Assembly: GCA_018056045.1 (NCBI GenBank)
Contig: JAGPGI010000013.1
Coordinates: 1-16,850, forward strand
DNA: 16,850 nt
Reading direction: 5' to 3'
Source of the DNA: Paracoccus sp. (in: a-proteobacteria)
GTDB taxonomy: Bacteria; Pseudomonadota; Alphaproteobacteria; Rhodobacterales; Rhodobacteraceae
Shown: positions 1 through 9,711 of the stretch, one piece after another
How positions within the stretch are numbered: position 1 is the first letter of the stretch
How the letters are laid out: the number at the start of each line of letters is the position of its first letter
Program-made: the position numbers and the translations under genes
Notes under the pieces: generated by a model
What the model saw: only the letters and a program-made list of their open reading frames with translations
Told to the model about the DNA's origin: nothing
Databases searched by the model: none

Positions 1-1
1 G

Positions 2-661
2 CAGGTTGCGGGGATCTTTGCCGCAACCGGCCAAAGCTGCGTCGCAGGCTCGCGTCTTCTGGTGCAAAACAGCATCCGGGGCGAGATGCTGGCGCGGCTG
101 AAGGCCAAGGCCGAAGCCATCCGCATCGGCGCCCCGGCCGACATGGCGACCGAGGTCGGGCCGCTTTGCACCCTGCGCCAGCGCAACCGGATCGAGAAGA
201 TCGTCGCCGACTCGGTCGCGGCCGGGGCGAGGCGGGTCACCGGCGGCCAGACGCCACAGGGCGATGGCTTCTATTACCCGCCGACGATCCTCGATTGCAG
301 CGCGGCGCCCGATGCGCCCTGCGTCACCGAGGAACTGTTCGGCCCGGTGCTGTCCGTCATCGGCTTCGACACCGAAGAGGACGCGCTGCGCATCGCCAAT
401 GCGACGCCTTACGGTCTGGCCTCGGGGGTCTTCACGCGCGATCTGACGCGGGCGCACCGGATGATCCGGGGCATCCGCGCGGGCATCGTCTGGATCAATA
501 CCTATCGCGCCGTGTCGCCCATCGCGCCCTTTGGCGGGCATGGGCTTTCCGGGCACGGCCGCGAGGGCGGGCTGGCTGCGGCGCTGGACTATACCACCGT
601 CAAGACGGTCTGGCTCAGGACCTCCGACGACCCGATCCCCGACCCTTTCATCATGCGCTGA
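2..661 (+). CDS. Aldehyde dehydrogenase, C-terminal part (5' end outside window)
   Basis: The gene is open from the window edge and encodes the last ~219 residues of an NAD(P)-dependent aldehyde dehydrogenase, which oxidises an aldehyde to its carboxylate. The catalytic cysteine lies in GQSCVAG, its codon at 38-40. It is followed by the conserved EELFGPV cofactor-contact motif, then YGLASGVF, and a C-terminal block with WINTYR, PFGGHGLSGHGRE and YTTVKTVW, all hallmarks of the superfamily. The family is usually ~480-500 aa, so a little more than half is missing upstream. The stop is 55 bp before the binding-protein gene of a polyamine-type transporter, so the two are probably co-transcribed. 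An amino-aldehyde from polyamine or related amine breakdown is a reasonable substrate guess, but the sequence does not identify it. A GTG at 62 lies after the catalytic Cys and is not the true start. Confidence 0.93.
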   Translation, partial: QVAGIFAATGQSCVAGSRLLVQNSIRGEMLARLKAKAEAIRIGAPADMATEVGPLCTLRQRNRIEKIVADSVAAGARRVTGGQTPQGDGFYYPPTILDCSAAPDAPCVTEELFGPVLSVIGFDTEEDALRIANATPYGLASGVFTRDLTRAHRMIRGIRAGIVWINTYRAVSPIAPFGGHGLSGHGREGGLAAALDYTTVKTVWLRTSDDPIPDPFIMR

Positions 662-716
662 ACGAACCCGGGCCAACCGGGCGACAATCGCAACCAACCA
701 ACAGCGGAGACTAACG

Positions 717-1730
717 ATGCACAAGAAAACAGTTCTCGCAGTCGCATTCGTCGCCATGGCGGCCAGTGCAGCCAATGCCCAGCAGATGGTCTTCAGCTCC
801 TGGGGCGGCACCACGCAGGACGCGCAGACCGAATTCTGGGCCGCGCCCTTTACCGAGAAATCCGGCACCGAGGTCCTTCAGGACGGGCCGACCGACTATG
901 GCAAGGTCAAGGCCATGGTCGAGGCCGGCGCGGTCGCCTGGGATGTCGTCGACGCCGAATTCGATTGGGCGCTTCAGGCCGGCAAGGCCGGGCAGCTCGA
1001 GGCGCTGGACTTCAACATCATCGACAAGACCAGGCTTGATCCGCGCTTTGTGTCGGATTACGCGGTCGGGTCGTTCTACTATTCCTTCGTGATCGGCTTC
1101 AATCCGGCGAGCTTTCCGGGCGACGCCCAGCCGCAGACCATGGCCGACCTGTTCGACGCCGCGAAATTCCCCGGCAAGCGCACCTTCTACAAGTGGTCCG
1201 CGCCGGGCGTGATCGAGGCGGCGCTGCTGGCCGACGGCGTGCCCGCCGATCAGCTTTATCCGCTGGACCTGGACCGCGCCTTTGCGAAACTGGACACGAT
1301 CAAGTCCGACATCATCTGGTGGGAAGGCGGCGCGCAAAGCCAGCAGCTTCTGGCCTCGGGCGAGGCGCCCATTGGCCTGTTCTGGAACGGCCGCCTGGCC
1401 GCGCTGCAGGCCGACGGCATGCCGGTCGGCATCAGCTGGCAGGACAACATCACCGCCGCCGACGCCCTTGTCGTGCCCAAGGGCACCAAGAACAAGGACG
1501 CCGCGATGGCCTTCATCGCCGAGGCGACCAGCGCCAGGGCGCAGGCGGATTTCGCGGCCAAGACCGGCTATGCCCCGATCAATCTCGACTCGCCGGCGCT
1601 GATGGAGGCCGACATGCGCGCCACCCTGCCGGACGCGCAGACCGCCAGTCAGATCAATGCCGACATGGCCTATTGGGCCGATCATCGCGACGAGATCGGC
1701 AACCGCTGGTACGCCTGGCAGGCCGAGTGA
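717..1730 (+). CDS. Periplasmic substrate-binding protein of a polyamine-type ABC transporter (PotD/PotF-like)
   Basis: This 337-aa protein captures substrate in the periplasm for the permeases encoded just downstream. The ATG at 717 is preceded by GGAG at 706-709. It begins a Sec signal peptide: MHKK, a hydrophobic core, and a probable cut after SAANA near residue 21. The mature start MVFSSWGGTTQDAQ and the later blocks WDVVDAEFDWA and WWEGGAQSQQLLASGE are typical of the spermidine/putrescine-Fe3+ family of binding proteins. The length fits (about 340-370 aa). The reading frame extends upstream to 531 without a stop, but that part overlaps the aldehyde dehydrogenase and lacks a signal peptide. 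Polyamine is the family default; related proteins bind other amines, amino acids or opines, so specificity is open. A strong hairpin follows the stop codon. Confidence 0.9.
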   Translation: MHKKTVLAVAFVAMAASAANAQQMVFSSWGGTTQDAQTEFWAAPFTEKSGTEVLQDGPTDYGKVKAMVEAGAVAWDVVDAEFDWALQAGKAGQLEALDFNIIDKTRLDPRFVSDYAVGSFYYSFVIGFNPASFPGDAQPQTMADLFDAAKFPGKRTFYKWSAPGVIEAALLADGVPADQLYPLDLDRAFAKLDTIKSDIIWWEGGAQSQQLLASGEAPIGLFWNGRLAALQADGMPVGISWQDNITAADALVVPKGTKNKDAAMAFIAEATSARAQADFAAKTGYAPINLDSPALMEADMRATLPDAQTASQINADMAYWADHRDEIGNRWYAWQAE

Positions 1731-1741
1731 TCCGCCGTCCC

Positions 1742-1769
1742 GGCGCGGCCCGCCGTCGCGGGCGGCGCC
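1742..1769 (+). promoter_or_regulatory. Strong GC hairpin between binding-protein and first permease gene
   Basis: GGCGC (1742-1746) pairs with GCGCC (1765-1769). After one G/G mismatch, GCCCGC (1748-1753) pairs with GCGGGC (1758-1763) around a CGTC loop. It sits 11 bp after the binding-protein stop and has no T-run behind it, so it is not a classical terminator. By analogy with malE-malF type intergenic hairpins it probably stabilises the upstream mRNA or attenuates read-through, so that binding protein exceeds permease. That role is inferred. Confidence 0.6.
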
Positions 1770-1797
1770 ACCCCGTCCCTTTTCCCCGAGGTGACCG

Positions 1798-2634
1798 ATG
1801 CTGTCCTTTCTTACACCCACGCGGCGGAGATCCGGGCTTGGCATGGCCATGCCCGCCCTGCTTCTGCTGCTGGCCTTCTTCGTGATCCCTGTCGCGGGAT
1901 TGCTGAGCCGTTCGGTCACGGAACCCACGCCGGGCTTGCAGAACTATCAGGCCCTGCTTGGCTCGGCGACCTATCTAAGGATCTTCTTCAATACCTTTCT
2001 GGTCTCGGGCATCGTGACCCTGATCACCGCGCTTATCGCCTTTCCGGTGGCTTGGGCGCTGGTCATCATGCCGCAGCGTATCGCGGGCGTCGTCTTCGCG
2101 ATCATCCTGCTGTCGATGTGGACCAACCTTCTGGCGCGGACCTATGCCTGGATGGTGCTGCTGCAGCAGACCGGGCTGGTCAACCGGATGCTGATGGCGA
2201 TCGGCATCATCGAGCAACCGCTGCAACTGACCAACAATCTGGTCGGCGTCACCATCGGCATGGTCTATATCATGCTGCCCTTCATGATCCTGCCGCTTTA
2301 CGGCGTGATCAAGAAGATCGACCCGGCGATCCTGCAGGCCGCCGCGCTTTGCGGCGCGACCAAGGGACAGGCGCTGCGCCGGGTGCTGCTGCCGCTGGCC
2401 ACGCCCGGCATCGCCTCGGGGGCGCTGATGGTCTTCGTCATGTCGCTGGGTTACTTCGTCACCCCCTCGCTGCTGGGCGGCACCGCCAACATGATGCTGG
2501 CCGAACTGATCGTGCAGCAGGTCCAAAGCCTCTTGAACTGGGGCATGGGCGGTGCCGTTGCCTTCATCCTGCTGGTCGTCACCCTGGCGCTTTACGCCCT
2601 GCAACTTCGCCTGCTCGAAGGAAGGGCCAGCTGA
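1798..2634 (+). CDS. ABC transporter permease, PotB/PotH-like
   Basis: This 278-aa inner-membrane protein forms one half of the translocation channel of the polyamine-type importer. The ATG at 1798 has GAGGTG at 1788-1793 as ribosome site. About six hydrophobic segments are visible, the first at residues ~16-37 (MAMPALLLLLAFFVIPVAG). The cytoplasmic EAA loop that docks on the ATPase is QAAALCGATKGQ at residues ~180-191 with the invariant Gly186. The segment WTNLLARTYAWMVLLQQTG at ~108-126 is typical of the PotB/PotH branch. The stop overlaps the next permease start by one base (TGATG), indicating translational coupling. The 67-bp gap upstream holds a strong hairpin. Confidence 0.92.
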   Translation: MLSFLTPTRRRSGLGMAMPALLLLLAFFVIPVAGLLSRSVTEPTPGLQNYQALLGSATYLRIFFNTFLVSGIVTLITALIAFPVAWALVIMPQRIAGVVFAIILLSMWTNLLARTYAWMVLLQQTGLVNRMLMAIGIIEQPLQLTNNLVGVTIGMVYIMLPFMILPLYGVIKKIDPAILQAAALCGATKGQALRRVLLPLATPGIASGALMVFVMSLGYFVTPSLLGGTANMMLAELIVQQVQSLLNWGMGGAVAFILLVVTLALYALQLRLLEGRAS

Positions 2635-3434
2635 TGCTGATGAACTTTGACAAGCTGGGCGCATGGCGCTGGATCCTGTCGGGCCTCTGCGCGGTGCTGG
2701 CGCTTTTCCTGCTGCTGCCGATCCTGTTCATCGTCGCGCTGTCCTTTGGCGATTCGCGCTGGCTGATCTTTCCGCCGCCGGGATGGACGCTTAAATGGTA
2801 TGGCGAGCTTTTCGCCGATCCGCGCTGGCTGCAGGCGGCCTTCACCTCGGCCAAGATCGCGACCATCGTCATGCTGCTGTCCGTCGCGCTTGGCCTGCTT
2901 GCCTCGTTTGCGCTGGTGCGGGGCCGGTTTCGCGGGCGTGCGGTGCTGCGCGGGTTCTTCCTGACGCCAATGGTGCTGCCGGTCGTCATCATCGCCGTAG
3001 CGCTTTACGCCGCTTTCCTGCGGCTTGGGCTGAACGGCACGCTGGTGGGCTTTGTCATCGCGCATCTGATCGTGGCGCTGCCCTTCTCGATCATCACCAT
3101 TTCGGGGGCACTGGAAACCTTCGACCCCTCGGTCGAGGATGCGGCGATCCTCTGCGGCGCCAGCCCGTGGGAGGCCCGCTTTCGCGTGACCCTGCCGGCG
3201 ATCAGCCACGGGCTGTTTTCGGCAGCCATCTTCTCGTTCCTGATCTCGTGGGACGAGGTGGTGCTGGCGATCTTCATGGCCTCGCCCACGCTGCAGACCC
3301 TGCCGGTCAAGGTCTGGACCACGCTGCGCCAGGACCTGACGCCGGTGATCGCCGCCGCCTCGACCCTCCTCGTCCTGCTGACCGTGGCCCTGATGATCGC
3401 GGCCGCCCTGATCCGCAAAGGGAAATCCCGATGA
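2634..3434 (+). CDS. ABC transporter permease, PotC/PotI-like
   Basis: This 266-aa inner-membrane protein is the second channel subunit of the polyamine-type importer. The ATG at 2634 overlaps the previous stop. A second in-frame ATG lies at 2640, but the purine-rich AAGGA at 2618-2622 is better spaced for 2634. The first membrane helix spans residues ~14-38 (ILSGLCAVLALFLLLPILFIV), and FPPPGWTLKWY after it is characteristic of PotC-type permeases. The EAA loop is EDAAILCGASPWEA from about residue 168, with Gly175. The gene ends with an ATGA overlap into the ATPase gene at 3431-3434. Length and topology match the family. Confidence 0.92.
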   Translation: MLMNFDKLGAWRWILSGLCAVLALFLLLPILFIVALSFGDSRWLIFPPPGWTLKWYGELFADPRWLQAAFTSAKIATIVMLLSVALGLLASFALVRGRFRGRAVLRGFFLTPMVLPVVIIAVALYAAFLRLGLNGTLVGFVIAHLIVALPFSIITISGALETFDPSVEDAAILCGASPWEARFRVTLPAISHGLFSAAIFSFLISWDEVVLAIFMASPTLQTLPVKVWTTLRQDLTPVIAAASTLLVLLTVALMIAAALIRKGKSR

Positions 3435-4519
3435 CCAGCCCCTATCTGCATATCAACGGCATTCGCAAGACTTTCGGAGACGTGGTCGCCACCGACCATG
3501 TCGAGCTTGAAATCGGTGAAGGCGAATGCATGACCTTTCTCGGCCCCTCGGGGTCCGGCAAGTCGACGACGCTTTACATCCTCGCCGGTTTTCAGGATCC
3601 GACGGCCGGCGACATCCGGCTGCGCGGCAAGTCCATCCTGCAAACGCCCTCGCACAAGCGCAATATTGGCATGGTGTTCCAGCGCTATACGCTGTTTCCG
3701 CATCTTTCGGTGGGCGAGAACGTCGCCTTTCCGCTGCGCGTGCGCCGCGCGCCACAAGCCGAGATCGCCGCCAAGGTAAAGCGCGCCCTGTCGCTGGTGC
3801 GCCTCGACGGGTTCGAGGATCGCATGCCCGCAAACATGTCCGGCGGCCAGCAGCAGCGCGTCGCCCTGGCCCGCGCGTTGATCTATGATCCGCCGGTTCT
3901 GTTGATGGACGAACCCCTGTCGGCGCTCGACAAGAAGCTGCGCGAGGAGATCCAGCACGAGATCCGCCGCATCCACCAGCAGACCGGCGTGACCATCCTT
4001 TACGTCACCCACGATCAGGAAGAGGCGCTGCGCCTGTCCGACCGGATCGCGGTTTTCAACCGTGGCAGGATCGAGCAGGTCGGGACCGGATCCCAGCTTT
4101 ATGCCAGACCCGCCACGCATTTCGTGGCCGATTTCATCGGCGACAGCGCCTTTCTGACTGGCGAACTGGCCGAGATGCGAGACGGACGGGCGACGCTGCG
4201 CTTTGCCGACGGCACCCATCTGGCCAATGTGCCGATGCACGGCGGGGGCGCGCGGGGCGACAAGGCCGAACTCATGCTGCGCCCGGAACGGATCGAACTG
4301 TCGGGCGAGGCCGGCCCGCAGGGCGCATCGTTGCCCGTCTTGGTCGAGGACGTGACCTTTCTGGGCAATAACAGCGCCGTCACAGCCCGCACCGGCTGGG
4401 GCGATCCGCTGTATATCCGGCTAAATTTCGGCCATCCGATGATGGGCAGTGTCAGCCGTGGCGACCGGCTGCATGTGCACTGGCAGCCACAAGATGCGCA
4501 TGTGTTCACCAAGACATGA
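3431..4519 (+). CDS. ABC transporter ATPase, PotA/PotG-like
   Basis: This 362-aa cytoplasmic ATPase powers the polyamine-type importer. The Walker A motif GPSGSGKST spans residues 38-46 (Lys44). The signature [15 protein letters not shown] starts at 136, Walker B LLMDEP carries Asp160-Glu161, the D-loop is SALD, and the switch His194 is in [10 protein letters not shown]. After the ~240-residue nucleotide-binding domain comes a TOBE-type C-terminal domain with MLRPERIEL and a VTFLGNN segment, as in PotA/FbpC-type ATPases. All catalytic motifs are intact, so the subunit should be active. It is translationally coupled to the upstream permease by ATGA. It is the last gene of this operon; the following 272 bp contain no convincing gene. 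Confidence 0.93.
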   Translation: MTSPYLHINGIRKTFGDVVATDHVELEIGEGECMTFLGPSGSGKSTTLYILAGFQDPTAGDIRLRGKSILQTPSHKRNIGMVFQRYTLFPHLSVGENVAFPLRVRRAPQAEIAAKVKRALSLVRLDGFEDRMPANMSGGQQQRVALARALIYDPPVLLMDEPLSALDKKLREEIQHEIRRIHQQTGVTILYVTHDQEEALRLSDRIAVFNRGRIEQVGTGSQLYARPATHFVADFIGDSAFLTGELAEMRDGRATLRFADGTHLANVPMHGGGARGDKAELMLRPERIELSGEAGPQGASLPVLVEDVTFLGNNSAVTARTGWGDPLYIRLNFGHPMMGSVSRGDRLHVHWQPQDAHVFTKT

Positions 4520-4791
4520 GCCAGCCCCGAAGGGCGCAGAAGCACAGCCTGTCTGTCCATGATGCGACGGGGAACACGCTCACCATTTCTGATGCCTATG
4601 CGTTCGTCATCCTGGCTTCCAGCCTTGCCCGTCTCAAAAAGCGGGGCGCGACGGCGCTGCCGCGTTCATGTCCCGGGGCGCAGCACGCCTGTGAAGGGAG
4701 AACGTCGAACGCCCGTGAGGACTTGATATCTGGCGTGTCACGGCAACCTCGGCCTCGCCCCATTTCGGTCGCATTTGCAGGCTGTCCGTAG
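4520..4791. other. Convergent intergenic gap with no recognised gene
   Basis: This 272-bp stretch separates the 3' ends of two converging ABC operons. An open frame at 4516-4791 on the + strand overlaps the ATPase stop by ATGA. Its product is low-complexity, Arg/Ser/Ala-rich, matches nothing I recognise, and no ribosome site precedes it. I see no T-tailed hairpin. A 6-bp stem (4780-4785 with 4794-4799) straddles the stop of the minus-strand ATPase gene and could be a weak transcription end. The content may be decayed or simply non-coding. Confidence 0.5.
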
Positions 4792-5853
<1,062 letters not shown>

Positions 5854-5924
5854 GATCCGTCCTTTCCTGGGTCTTTACGCCGCAAGGGCTGGGCATTTGG
5901 GCTGGGGTATTGGCGGGCATCGCG

Positions 5925-6176
5925 TCATCCCCGTGTGATGATCAGCGCGGCCAGGGCCAGCGCGATGGCGTTCGAAATCCAGATCGACGGTCCCAAGGGT
6001 TCGATGAAGCGGAACCAGATAAGCGACAGCGCCACCCAGATCACCACCGAGATGAACAGACGGTCGAACCAGTTCGTCTCGATCGGCAAAAAGCCCTGAC
6101 GGGTCTGCGGGGCATTCGGCGCTTTGTCCTCGACGATCAGGATCGGCGTCTCGACATGTTCAAGCTTGTTGCTCAT
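5925..6176 (-). CDS. Small two-helix membrane protein in sugar ABC operon (83 aa)
   Basis: This is a small open frame between permease and ATPase genes. The ATG at 6176 follows the permease stop by 5 bp, with AAAGGA overlapping that stop, so it is embedded and coupled in the operon. The product starts with a charged segment of ~32 residues (MSNKLEHVETPILIVEDKAP...). It then has two hydrophobic stretches: LFISVVIWVALSLIWFRFI (about residues 40-58) and IWISNAIALALAALII (about 65-80). I cannot assign a named family. Small membrane proteins do occur in some alphaproteobacterial polyol/glycerol ABC operons (for example DUF2160 proteins beside GlpPQ-type permeases), which makes an accessory role in the transporter plausible. 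Its ATG lies inside a longer open frame starting at 6575, whose 5' part is antisense-like shadow of the permease gene. Confidence 0.75.
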   Translation of the reverse strand: MSNKLEHVETPILIVEDKAPNAPQTRQGFLPIETNWFDRLFISVVIWVALSLIWFRFIEPLGPSIWISNAIALALAALIITRG

Positions 6177-6181
6177 CGCCC

Positions 6182-7018
<837 letters not shown>

Positions 7019-7022
7019 GACG

Positions 7023-7904
7023 CTAGCCCTTCTTGGCGGTCCGCGGCGCCAGCATGCCGGTATAGAGCAGCCAGCAGACGACGATGGTCAGGTAGAGAAC
7101 GATCACCGAAATGGCCGAGCCATAGCCGTAGTTCGTCCGCGGAAAGACTTCCTTGAAGATATGCACGCCGATATAGCGCGTGGCCGAGCCCGGGCCGCCG
7201 CCCGTCAGCATCAAGACCTCGTCGACGGTCCGCAACGCGTCCATCAGCCGGATGAAGACGGTGGCGACCACGGCCGGCGCGATCATCGGCAGGGTGATGT
7301 GCCAGAAGATCTGGCGCTTGCCGGCGCCGTCGATCTGGGCCTGCTCGAACGGATCGGGCGGCAGCGAGACCAGGGCGGCGATCAGGGTCAGCGTGACCAG
7401 CGGCGTCCAGTGCCAGACATCCATGATGACGGTCAGCACAAAGGCCGCCATGGCACTTTGGCCGATATTCAGGTCATAGCCGAACCAGCTGTCCAGGAGG
7501 TCGGGGAGGATGCCGATCGAGGGCGTCGTCATCAGCTTCCAGATGGACCCCACGATGATCGGCGCCATGATCAGCGGCAGCGTGTGGATGGTGCGGAAGA
7601 TCGCCTTGCCAGGAAAGTCCTTCATGAAGGCCTGCGCCAGCAGATAGCCGATGATCAGTTCCGACAGCACGGCGAAGAACACGAACGCCATCGTCACGCC
7701 CAGGGACGCCAGAAAGGCGCTGTCGAAGACCAGTTGGCGGTAATTGTCGGCGCCGTTGAAGAACATGTTCGGGTTGGCGGCGAACGGGTTCCACTGGTGG
7801 AACGAGACGTAAAGCACGTAGATGAACGGCACCACGCCGAAGAAGAACAGCAGGATCAGCGTGGGCGCCAGCAGGATCCAGCCAAGCTTGTTGGATTGCA
7901 TCAT
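7023..7904 (-). CDS. Sugar ABC transporter permease, MalF-like
   Basis: This 293-aa inner-membrane protein is the first channel subunit of the carbohydrate importer. The first helix is WILLAPTLILLFFFGVVPF near residues 9-27. The EAA-like loop is FEQAQIDGAGKRQIFWHITLPM from about 186, with Gly193, and six membrane segments can be traced. Two consecutive Met codons (7904 and 7901) both fit a GGAGG ribosome site just upstream, so the start is certain to within one residue. The gene is separated from the binding-protein gene by 136 bp containing a strong hairpin, and is followed at 4 bp by the second permease. Confidence 0.93.
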   Translation of the reverse strand: MMQSNKLGWILLAPTLILLFFFGVVPFIYVLYVSFHQWNPFAANPNMFFNGADNYRQLVFDSAFLASLGVTMAFVFFAVLSELIIGYLLAQAFMKDFPGKAIFRTIHTLPLIMAPIIVGSIWKLMTTPSIGILPDLLDSWFGYDLNIGQSAMAAFVLTVIMDVWHWTPLVTLTLIAALVSLPPDPFEQAQIDGAGKRQIFWHITLPMIAPAVVATVFIRLMDALRTVDEVLMLTGGGPGSATRYIGVHIFKEVFPRTNYGYGSAISVIVLYLTIVVCWLLYTGMLAPRTAKKG

Positions 7905-7983
7905 TTGTCCTCCCCGGTCACGGGTATGGTCGGTATCGGAAATCTGGTCCGATTTGCCCGGCGGCGATGGCGTCGGGTCTGGT

Positions 7984-8014
7984 CCGGGCCGCCCCGCCAG
8001 TCATGGCGGCCCGG
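7984..8014 (-). promoter_or_regulatory. Perfect 10-bp stem hairpin between binding-protein and permease genes
   Basis: CCGGGCCGCC (7984-7993) pairs perfectly with GGCGGCCCGG (8005-8014) around an 11-nt loop. It lies 26 bp past the binding-protein stop in the direction of transcription. No T-run follows on the minus strand, so it is unlikely to be a full terminator. It probably protects the 3' end of the binding-protein message or attenuates read-through to the permeases. The role is inferred; the structure is directly visible and has a counterpart in the first ABC operon (1742-1769). Confidence 0.65.
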
Positions 8015-8040
8015 GATGCAGGCTCTGGGGAGTTCAGGGC

Positions 8041-9480
8041 CTACTTGCGATAGCCAAGCGTCTTGAGTTCGGCCTCGGCGGTGGCAGCCATCTGGTCAAG
8101 CCCCTCGTCCGGCCCGATCTCGCCGGTCAGGATCTTGTAGAAGGTCGGCGCAACCGCTTCGCGCACCTGTGCGTGGAAGGGGTAGGCCGGGGCGCCCGCG
8201 AACAGCGGCCCCTTGTCACGCAGCAGGTCGTAATAGCCGCCCAGCTTGGTGTTCATTTCCTTGACGGCCGGATCGTCATAGGTGGCGGTATGGGTGATCC
8301 GGGCACCGGCGCTCGCCCAGCCAGCCTGCACGTCGTTCAGCCCCATGAACTGCAGGAACAGCAGCGCGGCTTCCTTGTTCTTGGACGAGACCGGCAGGCC
8401 GAAGGCGCCGCCGTCGTAATAGCCGATATAGCCCTTGCCCGCCTCGGCGGCCGCAAGCACGCCTTCAGACAGCGGCGGCAGGGCGATGCCCACCTTGCCG
8501 ACGACCTTGGACTGCGTTTCATCGGCGGCGATCCAGGCGGTGTTTTCGCCATAGATCAGGCCCTGCGCGGCGCGGCCGGCGGCGAAGGTGGTGGCGGTCT
8601 CGCTCCAGGTCGACTGCACCGATTCCGGTGGTGCGATGTCGCGCAGGTGCAGCCACCATTTCAGCGCCTCCTTGGCCTCGGGCGAATTCATCGTGCCGCC
8701 ATTCTCGACGGTGGCGGCATAGTTCTGTTCCGGGTTGATACCCCAGTTGTAGACGCCATAGGTCGGCGCGACGGATTCGACATATTCGTACCAGGACGCC
8801 GGGTGGCCGGTATGGGCCTGCGCCGTGGTGCCCCACAGGTCAAGATCGTGATCCTTGCCCCATTGAGTGAAGAACTCGGCGATCTCGGTATATTCTTCAT
8901 GCGTGGTCGCCGGCGCCAGGTCGCGGCCGGTCTTTTCCTTGAACGCCGCCATGATTTCGGGATCGCTGAACAGGTCCGTGCGATACAGATAGCCCTTGAT
9001 GAAGGCCTCCATCGGAACGGCGTAAAGATCGCCGTTCGCACCCCGGAAATAGTTGGCAAAGCTGGTGAAATTGGCCTCGTCGAAGCCCGGTGCCTTCAGC
9101 GCCGGGGTGTCGGCCAGCGTCTTGGTCACATCGACCAGAAAGTCGCGCGACAGATAGGCATAGACGATGTCCTGCTCGATATAGATCATGTCATAGATGC
9201 CGGTTCCGGCCTCCATGTCCTTGATTGCCTTGTCATACATCTGGTCCCAGGACGTCGTTTCAACCTGGACCTCGATGCCGGTCAGTTCCTGGAACTGCGG
9301 CGCCAGCACCTCGGAGATATAGTTCGATGCCGGCGTAGATTCCGTCACGCCGCGCAGGGTGACGCCTTTATAGGGTTCAGCCGCCTTGGCCCAGAACGCC
9401 GCGTCGATTTCCGCATAGGCAGCCGGTGTGGTCAGCGCGATCGCCAGGGCCGAGACCCCCAGCTTTAGTGAGAAGTTCAT
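8041..9480 (-). CDS. Periplasmic sugar/polyol-binding protein (extracellular solute-binding family 1)
   Basis: This 479-aa binding protein captures the carbohydrate substrate for the MalFG-like permeases. The ATG at 9480 has GGAGGA at 6-nt spacing. The Sec signal peptide has a Lys near its start, a hydrophobic core [14 protein letters not shown], and a likely cut after AAYA at residue 23; there is no lipobox Cys. Family-1 features include [28 protein letters not shown] near 60-88 and a C-terminal [17 protein letters not shown] block. It is larger than MalE (about 400 aa), a size common among alphaproteobacterial sugar/polyol binders. It is transcribed away from an epimerase-kinase-dehydrogenase operon, which suggests a polyol or rare hexose ligand rather than a disaccharide. 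Specificity is inference only. Confidence 0.92.
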   Translation of the reverse strand: MNFSLKLGVSALAIALTTPAAYAEIDAAFWAKAAEPYKGVTLRGVTESTPASNYISEVLAPQFQELTGIEVQVETTSWDQMYDKAIKDMEAGTGIYDMIYIEQDIVYAYLSRDFLVDVTKTLADTPALKAPGFDEANFTSFANYFRGANGDLYAVPMEAFIKGYLYRTDLFSDPEIMAAFKEKTGRDLAPATTHEEYTEIAEFFTQWGKDHDLDLWGTTAQAHTGHPASWYEYVESVAPTYGVYNWGINPEQNYAATVENGGTMNSPEAKEALKWWLHLRDIAPPESVQSTWSETATTFAAGRAAQGLIYGENTAWIAADETQSKVVGKVGIALPPLSEGVLAAAEAGKGYIGYYDGGAFGLPVSSKNKEAALLFLQFMGLNDVQAGWASAGARITHTATYDDPAVKEMNTKLGGYYDLLRDKGPLFAGAPAYPFHAQVREAVAPTFYKILTGEIGPDEGLDQMAATAEAELKTLGYRK

Positions 9481-9555
9481 TTCGTTTCCTCCCGTGTCCA
9501 GAGCGGGTGATCCCCGCTTCCGCCAAGCCTTCTACCCCGATTCTCGGATTGGATC

Positions 9556-9584
9556 AATATTTGTTGTAAAGCACAGCAAATATT
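9556..9584. promoter_or_regulatory. Candidate ROK-type operator, site 1
   Basis: AATATTTGTTGT (9556-9567) and ACAGCAAATATT (9573-9584) are inverted copies matching at 11 of 12 positions around the 5-nt spacer AAAGC. The AT-rich outer arms with TTG/CAA inner ends resemble the general layout of ROK (NagC/Mlc-type) operators. A ROK regulator is encoded 1.2 kb downstream. The site overlaps the best minus-strand promoter candidate for the importer operon, which fits repression. Confidence 0.55.
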
Positions 9585-9590
9585 TGCCAA
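9563..9590 (-). promoter_or_regulatory. Possible sigma70-like promoter of the importer operon
   Basis: On the minus strand TTGGCA (9590-9585) is a good -35 match. A 16-nt spacer separates it from TACAAC (9568-9563), a 4-of-6 match to the -10 consensus. It would give a leader of about 75 nt to the binding-protein start and lies almost entirely inside inverted repeat site 1. Short-motif matches like this are weak evidence alone. Confidence 0.3.
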
Positions 9591-9711
9591 TCGGCTGGAT
9601 TAATGGCGCTGCGACCGGGTCACTCAAGGTGTTGATCATCGGATTACGACGGAAAATGCTGCATATGCGAGATAAATTCTGCGGTGCCGCGACATGACCT
9701 GGTCTCATTTA

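Noticed and set aside
711..1928. 405-aa minus-strand open frame
   Set aside because: Antisense to the PotD/PotF-like binding-protein gene, which has a signal peptide and conserved motifs.
1791..2633. Upstream extension of the PotC-like permease frame over the whole PotB-like gene
   Set aside because: The 281-residue extension is out of frame with the real permease there and shows no membrane helices; it looked like a fusion only because no stop intervenes.
4516..4791. 91-aa open frame overlapping the ATPase stop by ATGA
   Set aside because: The product is Arg/Ser/Ala-rich with no recognisable domain, and no separate ribosome site is present. High-GC DNA readily gives frames this long. The overlap alone is not enough.
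7822..9468. 548-aa open frame on the + strand
   Set aside because: It lies antisense to the binding-protein gene, whose signal peptide, ribosome site and family motifs are clear. The + strand product is Arg/Gly-rich shadow sequence.
9428..9697. 89-aa + strand frame across the divergent intergenic region
   Set aside because: It begins antisense inside the binding-protein signal peptide, covers the operator-like repeat, and has no recognisable domain or ribosome site.
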